NCBI RefSeq assembly: GCF_000227585.1
Contig: NZ_CAFB01000042.1
Location: 1-35,837, forward strand
Origin: Candidatus Glomeribacter gigasporarum BEG34
Lineage (GTDB): Bacteria; Pseudomonadota; Gammaproteobacteria; Burkholderiales; Burkholderiaceae
Direction of reading: 5' to 3'
DNA length: 35,837 nucleotides
Part shown: positions 32,199 through 35,837 of the stretch, piece after piece
Layout: the number at the start of each line of letters is the position of its first letter
Position numbering within the stretch: position 1 is the stretch's first letter
The notes under the pieces: model-generated
The model's input: the letters and a program-made list of their open reading frames with translations, nothing else
Told to the model about the DNA's origin: nothing
The model's database searches: none
Translations under genes and position numbers: made by a program

Positions 32199-32205
32199 AC
32201 ATGTT

Positions 32206-33204
32206 ATGAAAAATATTTATCCCATTTCATTCCCATTTTTGCGCAGCGCCGTAGCGGGCATTGCGGCGGGTTTGATGTCGGTGGCTGCCTATGCGCAAAA
32301 GCCGGTCGCTGATGCCAGCGGTACCGTGGACCGGATTGTCGCGGTGGTGAACCATGAAGCGATTACCCAGCGCGCGCTGGACGCCTTCGCCGCGCAGATC
32401 GCGCGCCGCCTGCAACAGCAAGGCGCAACGGCACCGGATGCTGAAGCGTTGCGCGCGCAGGCGCTTGAGCAGATGGTGCTGAAACAGGTGATGCTGCACA
32501 AAGCGCGCGAAGAGAAGATCAGCGTGAGCGAAGCGGAGCGCGCCGCCGCGCTGGACCGGCTGGTGCAGGAGAGCGGGCTGCCGCGCGAGGAATATCGTGC
32601 AAAGCTCGAACGCCAGGGCATCTTTTGGTCTACCATGAAACGGGAGATGGAAGATGAACTATTGCTGGCCAAATTGCGCGTGAAAGAAATCGAGAGCCAG
32701 ATCGTTGTGCCGGACGCCGAGGTCAGGGACTATCTTGACCGCGCAGTTTTGCCCGATATTGAGCATACGCATGCGCGGCATATTCTGCTGCGCGCCGATG
32801 ACAGCGCTCTAGCAGCGTCCGCCCGCCAGCAATTGCTCGAAGTGAAAAAGAAGGTGGAGGCGGGCGCTGACTTTGCCCGCTTTGCGCGTCAATTATCTAT
32901 TGACGGGACGGCGGCGCAGGGCGGCGATCTGGGGTGGCTGGAGCCAGGACAGACCGTGCCTGAATTTGAGCGCGCGATGGCAAGTCTGAAAGCAGGGGAA
33001 ATCAGCGCGCCGGTGCGCAGCCCTTATGGGGTGCATCTGATTCAGGTTCTGGAGCGCCGGCGCGCCGCGCCCTCCGCGCAGCAAAGGCAGAATATCGCGC
33101 GCCAGGCCATTGGGATGCGCAAGGCCGCGCAGGCGCATGACCGCTGGTTGCGCGCGCTGCGCGATCAGGCTTATGTTCGATATATGGTACCGGTATCATT
33201 CTGA
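32206..33204 (+). CDS. surA: SurA-like periplasmic chaperone with a single parvulin domain
   Basis: 332 aa; SurA proteins are usually about 430-450 aa with two PPIC domains. A signal peptide (FPFLRSAVAGIAAGLMSVAAYAQ) leads into the SurA N-domain (VDRIVAVVNHEAITQRALDAF, LEQMVLKQVMLHKAREEKISV, LPREEYRAKLERQGI). Only one parvulin follows, from about residue 185 (HARHILLRADD, GADFARFARQLSIDGTAAQGGDLGWLEPGQ, VPEFERAM, RSPYGVHLIQVLERR), which matches the second, active domain. The C-terminal helix is present. The first parvulin is missing between REIVVPDAEVRDYLDR-type sequence and IEHTHARH. It assists outer-membrane protein folding, including LptD encoded just upstream. The start is ATG 32206 before the signal peptide; the longer upstream frame overlaps lptD. 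Confidence 0.9.
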   Translation: MKNIYPISFPFLRSAVAGIAAGLMSVAAYAQKPVADASGTVDRIVAVVNHEAITQRALDAFAAQIARRLQQQGATAPDAEALRAQALEQMVLKQVMLHKAREEKISVSEAERAAALDRLVQESGLPREEYRAKLERQGIFWSTMKREMEDELLLAKLRVKEIESQIVVPDAEVRDYLDRAVLPDIEHTHARHILLRADDSALAASARQQLLEVKKKVEAGADFARFARQLSIDGTAAQGGDLGWLEPGQTVPEFERAMASLKAGEISAPVRSPYGVHLIQVLERRRAAPSAQQRQNIARQAIGMRKAAQAHDRWLRALRDQAYVRYMVPVSF

Positions 33205-33207
33205 GCA

Positions 33208-34194
33208 TTGAAAATTGCGATTACCACTGGAGAACCGGCTGGCATAGGGCCAGAGCTGAGCGTGCAGGCGGTGCAGGCAGCCTGTGTGGAATGGCCGGAT
33301 GTGCATTTCACGGTTCTGGGAGATTGCGCGCTGCTCGCGGAGCGCGCCGCTGCGGTTCAGGTCGATTGGACGGCATTACAGGCAACAGGGCGCGTTGCAT
33401 GCCAGCATGAGGCGCTGCGTGCGCGCAGTGCGCCAGGCCAGTTGAACGCGGCCAATAGTCATTATGTACTGGCGCTGCTTGACCGCGCAATCGATGGCGC
33501 GCTCAGCGGAGAATTCGATGCGCTGGTCACCGCGCCCTTGCAAAAGCGCATTCTTCTGGAGGCGGATATTCCATTTACCGGCCATACCGAATATCTGGCG
33601 CAGCGCACGGGCGCGGCGCGCGCCGTGATGATGCTGGCAGGCCGCCGGACGTTCCGGGTCGCATTGGCGACCACGCATCTGCCCTTAAAGGAAGTCAGCG
33701 CGGCGTTGAATACTGGGGGCCTGCTCGAAAGTCTGCGGATCATCGATATGGATTTGCGCCGTTATTTTGAAATTGCCGCGCCGCGTATCCTCGTCTCCGG
33801 CCTGAACCCGCACGCTGGCGAGGGCGGATATCTGGGCCATGAGGACATTGAAGTGATCGCGCCCGCAGTATCCGGCGCGCGTGAGGCGGGAATGGATGCG
33901 CGCGGCCCCTATCCGGCGGATACCCTCTTTACGCCGCGCATGCTGGACGGCGCAGATTGCGTGCTGGCGATGTATCACGATCAAGGCTTGCCGACGCTCA
34001 AATACGCGGCATTTGGCAAAAGCGTCAATATCACGCTCGGCTTGCCGATCGTGCGCACCTCGGTGGATCATGGCACTGCGCTGGATTTGGCCGGCACGGG
34101 CCGCGCCGATCCAGGCAGCCTGATGGATGCAATCGGGAGCGCGATTGAAATAGCGCGCCGCTGCCGCCGTCCGCAGCCTCGGAACAGACCCTAA
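33208..34194 (+). CDS. pdxA: PdxA, 4-hydroxythreonine-4-phosphate dehydrogenase
   Basis: 328 aa. NAD-dependent step of pyridoxal phosphate synthesis. Motifs: [16 protein letters not shown] at the N-terminus, [27 protein letters not shown] (metal His), [33 protein letters not shown] (metal His), [42 protein letters not shown] (third metal His and substrate loop). The start is TTG 33208, 4 nt after the surA stop, with no strong ribosome site; coupling to surA is likely. The order lptD-surA-pdxA is conserved in proteobacteria, but the usual next gene rsmA (ksgA) is missing. Confidence 0.95.
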   Translation: MKIAITTGEPAGIGPELSVQAVQAACVEWPDVHFTVLGDCALLAERAAAVQVDWTALQATGRVACQHEALRARSAPGQLNAANSHYVLALLDRAIDGALSGEFDALVTAPLQKRILLEADIPFTGHTEYLAQRTGAARAVMMLAGRRTFRVALATTHLPLKEVSAALNTGGLLESLRIIDMDLRRYFEIAAPRILVSGLNPHAGEGGYLGHEDIEVIAPAVSGAREAGMDARGPYPADTLFTPRMLDGADCVLAMYHDQGLPTLKYAAFGKSVNITLGLPIVRTSVDHGTALDLAGTGRADPGSLMDAIGSAIEIARRCRRPQPRNRP

Positions 34195-34198
34195 TCCA

Positions 34199-34846
34199 AT
34201 GTGCCGCGCTCCCTGGATTGTATTGATTGCGCTCTTGCTTTCCGCTTGCGCCAGCGCGCCGCGCCGCGCGGACAGAGCGCGCGCAACGCCAACTGCAACG
34301 CCAGCCGCAGCGCGTCCGGCATGGGCCGATCACAGCGCTGGTAACGAAGAGATTTCGCTGTTCGCCATGAGTCTGGTCGATGTGCCTTACCGCTGGGGCG
34401 GCAATACGCCGGAGAGCGGTTTTGACTGCAGCGGACTGGTGCGTTATGTGATTGAGCGCGCCGCGCATATCAATCTGCCGCGCACCGCAAGAGAAATGAG
34501 CGCGCAGGGCAAACGCATCACGCCTGACCAGGTGGCCCCCGGGGATTTGATTTTTTTTAACACCAATGGACATCCCAACTCGCATGTGGGCATTTATGTT
34601 GGCCATCATCGCTTTGTAAACGCCCCCTCGTCTGGAAGCCTCGTTCGCATTGACCATGTGGACGCGCCCTATTGGGCGCGTCATTTCAACGGAATCCGCC
34701 GGATTGCAGTGCGATATCCTTTCGCGCAGGCAATCTCCGCCTCGCCCCGGAAGCCAGCGAACGATATGCCAATGTCTGCCAGACCTGCGCAAAACACGGC
34801 GTTCGATGCAGATGATCCAATTGCGCGATTTGCAACCTATGATTGA
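34199..34846 (+). CDS. NlpC/P60-family lipoprotein, cell-wall peptidase
   Basis: 215 aa. A lipoprotein signal (WIVLIALLLSACAS, lipobox LSAC) is followed by a Pro/Ala/Arg linker. The NlpC/P60 domain at about residues 50-170 has catalytic Cys in PESGFDCSGLVRYV, His in NSHVGIYVG, and a third polar residue in HHRFVNAPSSG. Such enzymes cleave peptide cross-bridges or stem peptides in the periplasm. The last 40 residues (ASPRKPANDMPMSARPAQN) look disordered. ATG 34199 lies 4 nt after the pdxA stop, and the 3' end overlaps the antiporter start by 8 bp, indicating coupled expression. Which bond it cuts cannot be told from sequence. Confidence 0.9.
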   Translation: MCRAPWIVLIALLLSACASAPRRADRARATPTATPAAARPAWADHSAGNEEISLFAMSLVDVPYRWGGNTPESGFDCSGLVRYVIERAAHINLPRTAREMSAQGKRITPDQVAPGDLIFFNTNGHPNSHVGIYVGHHRFVNAPSSGSLVRIDHVDAPYWARHFNGIRRIAVRYPFAQAISASPRKPANDMPMSARPAQNTAFDADDPIARFATYD

Positions 34847-35837
34847 GCCTGCCGCTGTGGACGGCGCCGCGCTTTCGCCATTATGGGGACTGCCCTTTGC
34901 CGGCATGCTGCTCTCCATCGCGCTGCTGCCCCTGCTGACGCCCGCATTCTGGCATCATCACTTTGGAAAAATCGCGCTGTTCTGGGCAGCGCTATTTGTT
35001 GCGCCATTCGCCGCCGTCCACGGCGCGGGCAGCGCGGCGCAGAGCATCGTGCATGCGCTGCTCGCCGAATATCTTCCTTTCATTATCCTGCTGACCGCGC
35101 TGTATACCGTCGCGGGCGGTTTATGCATACGCGGCAATCTGCATGGCTCTCCGGTCATGAATACGGGACTGCTTGCTCTGGGAACGCTGCTGGCGAGCGT
35201 GATGGGCACCACCGGCGCCGCAATGCTGCTGATTCGTCCATTGCTGCGCGCAAACGATAACCGCCGGCATACCGTGCACGTTGTGATCTTTTTTATTTTT
35301 CTGGTCGCCAATATCGGCGGCGCATTAACCCCGCTCGGCGATCCGCCCTTATTTCTCGGTTTTCTGAACGGCGTTGGCTTCTTCTGGACCACCGCGCATC
35401 TGTTCAAGCCAATGCTATTTGCCGTCATCCTGCTGCTCGCGCTGTTTTATTTGATCGATGTATATTATTTCCATCACCGTGAAGAAGCGCGCGCGCCGTT
35501 CCTCGACCCGACGCCGGATTCGCCTTCTTTCTCCATCGAAGGCAAAATCAATTTTGTATGGCTTGCCTGCGTGCTGGCGCTGGTGCTGATGAGCGGACTG
35601 TGGAAGCCGGGCATTGCGTTCCATCTATGGGGCGCGCAGGTCGACATGCAGAATCTGGCGCGCGAGTTGCTGTTGCTTGGCGTAATGGCGGCCTCATGGT
35701 GGACGACGCCCCGCTCGGCGCGCGCCGCTAATGATTTCAATTGGGCGCCGGTTGCCGAAGTGGCGAAACTATTTGCAGGCATTTTTATCACCATTGCGCC
35801 CGTGATTGCGATGCTGCGCGCTGGCAGCGCCGGCGCC
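34839..35837 (+). CDS. Sodium/proton antiporter of the NhaD/ArsB superfamily (partial, runs off the window)
   Basis: 333 codons are visible, open to the window end. The product is strongly hydrophobic: LWGLPFAGMLLSIALLPLLTP, KIALFWAALFVAPFAAVHG, the hairpin-loop motif LANIGGALTPLGDPPLFLGFLNG (here LVANIGGALTPLGDPPLFLG), and GTTGAAMLLIRPLL earlier. These are hallmarks of the ion transporter superfamily that includes NhaD and ArsB; the TPLGDPP segment is typical of NhaD-type Na+/H+ antiporters. ATG 34839 overlaps the NlpC/P60 stop by 8 bp. The C-terminal third lies beyond 35837. Confidence 0.85.
   Translation, partial: MIEPAAVDGAALSPLWGLPFAGMLLSIALLPLLTPAFWHHHFGKIALFWAALFVAPFAAVHGAGSAAQSIVHALLAEYLPFIILLTALYTVAGGLCIRGNLHGSPVMNTGLLALGTLLASVMGTTGAAMLLIRPLLRANDNRRHTVHVVIFFIFLVANIGGALTPLGDPPLFLGFLNGVGFFWTTAHLFKPMLFAVILLLALFYLIDVYYFHHREEARAPFLDPTPDSPSFSIEGKINFVWLACVLALVLMSGLWKPGIAFHLWGAQVDMQNLARELLLLGVMAASWWTTPRSARAANDFNWAPVAEVAKLFAGIFITIAPVIAMLRAGSAGA

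Noticed and set aside
32116-32205. Longer surA start within the lptD 3' end
   Set aside because: The extension lacks signal-peptide character; ATG 32206 directly precedes a clear signal peptide.
1-35837. CRISPR arrays, tRNA and rRNA genes
   Set aside because: I found no regularly spaced short direct repeats, no cloverleaf with TTCRANNC-type arm, and no rRNA core sequence; the repeats present are dispersed inverted-repeat elements.

Overview
This window looks like a chromosomal segment of a betaproteobacterium of the Burkholderiaceae type. Several short gene blocks have the order I know from Burkholderia: lptA-lptB; folK/pcnB/hda/AI-2E permease divergent from purM; hemH-grpE-dnaK-dnaJ; coxA-coxC; ubiH-murU-amgK divergent from lptD-surA-pdxA. 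Expected partners are missing from these blocks (lptC and rpoN beside lptA/lptB, a HAD hydrolase between hda and pcnB, coxB and ctaG beside coxA/coxC, pepP beside ubiH, rsmA after pdxA). Some genes are broken or shortened, and small inverted-repeat elements sit in many gene junctions. That fits a host-associated, genome-eroding lineage, for example the endofungal Mycoavidus/Glomeribacter group. The lineage is inference, not proof.

Layout. 1-2033: AbrB-type antitoxin, lptA, lptB (LPS export). 2034-2609: internally deleted ISL3-type transposase inside an inverted-repeat element. 2610-10029 (minus strand): rodA, folK, pcnB, an AT-richer N6 methylase/restriction-like gene, hda, AI-2E permease. 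10183-16790 (plus): purM, hemH and a sigma32-driven grpE-dnaK-dnaJ block, with a small secreted-protein gene on the minus strand at 11.4-11.8 kb. 16771-23446 (minus): MFS transporter, SagB-type dehydrogenase, a 22-residue peptide gene, dsbD, frameshifted glnA. 23725-26312 (plus): coxA, coxC. 26606-29650 (minus): ubiH-like, murU, amgK. 29838-35837 (plus): lptD, surA, pdxA, NlpC/P60 lipoprotein, start of a Na+/H+ antiporter.

Four families of small non-autonomous elements are called A to D here. A is flanked by TA and ends AGAGCATTTTTCAG. B is flanked by 3-bp TNA duplications and ends GAACCTGTTCACGATCT. C ends TATAGCCAAG. D ends GGCGTTCC and in one copy is flanked by TGA duplications. They rewrite gene boundaries: one adds exactly 56 in-frame codons to lptB, one splits an overlapping perM/hda stop-start, two B copies sit exactly in TAA stop codons, and one extends MurU. 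Families with different ends share related interior sequence.

The best candidate for a new functional system is the minus-strand unit at 18069-19636: a 22-codon peptide gene with an ideal ribosome site, a perfect 12-bp hairpin, a SagB-type peptide-maturation dehydrogenase and an MFS transporter. This resembles a minimal modified-peptide (RiPP) operon without a cyclodehydratase.

Other points of note are a probable CTG start in purM, a SurA with one parvulin domain, a one-base frameshift in glnA, and two probable in-frame internal deletions in the methylase.
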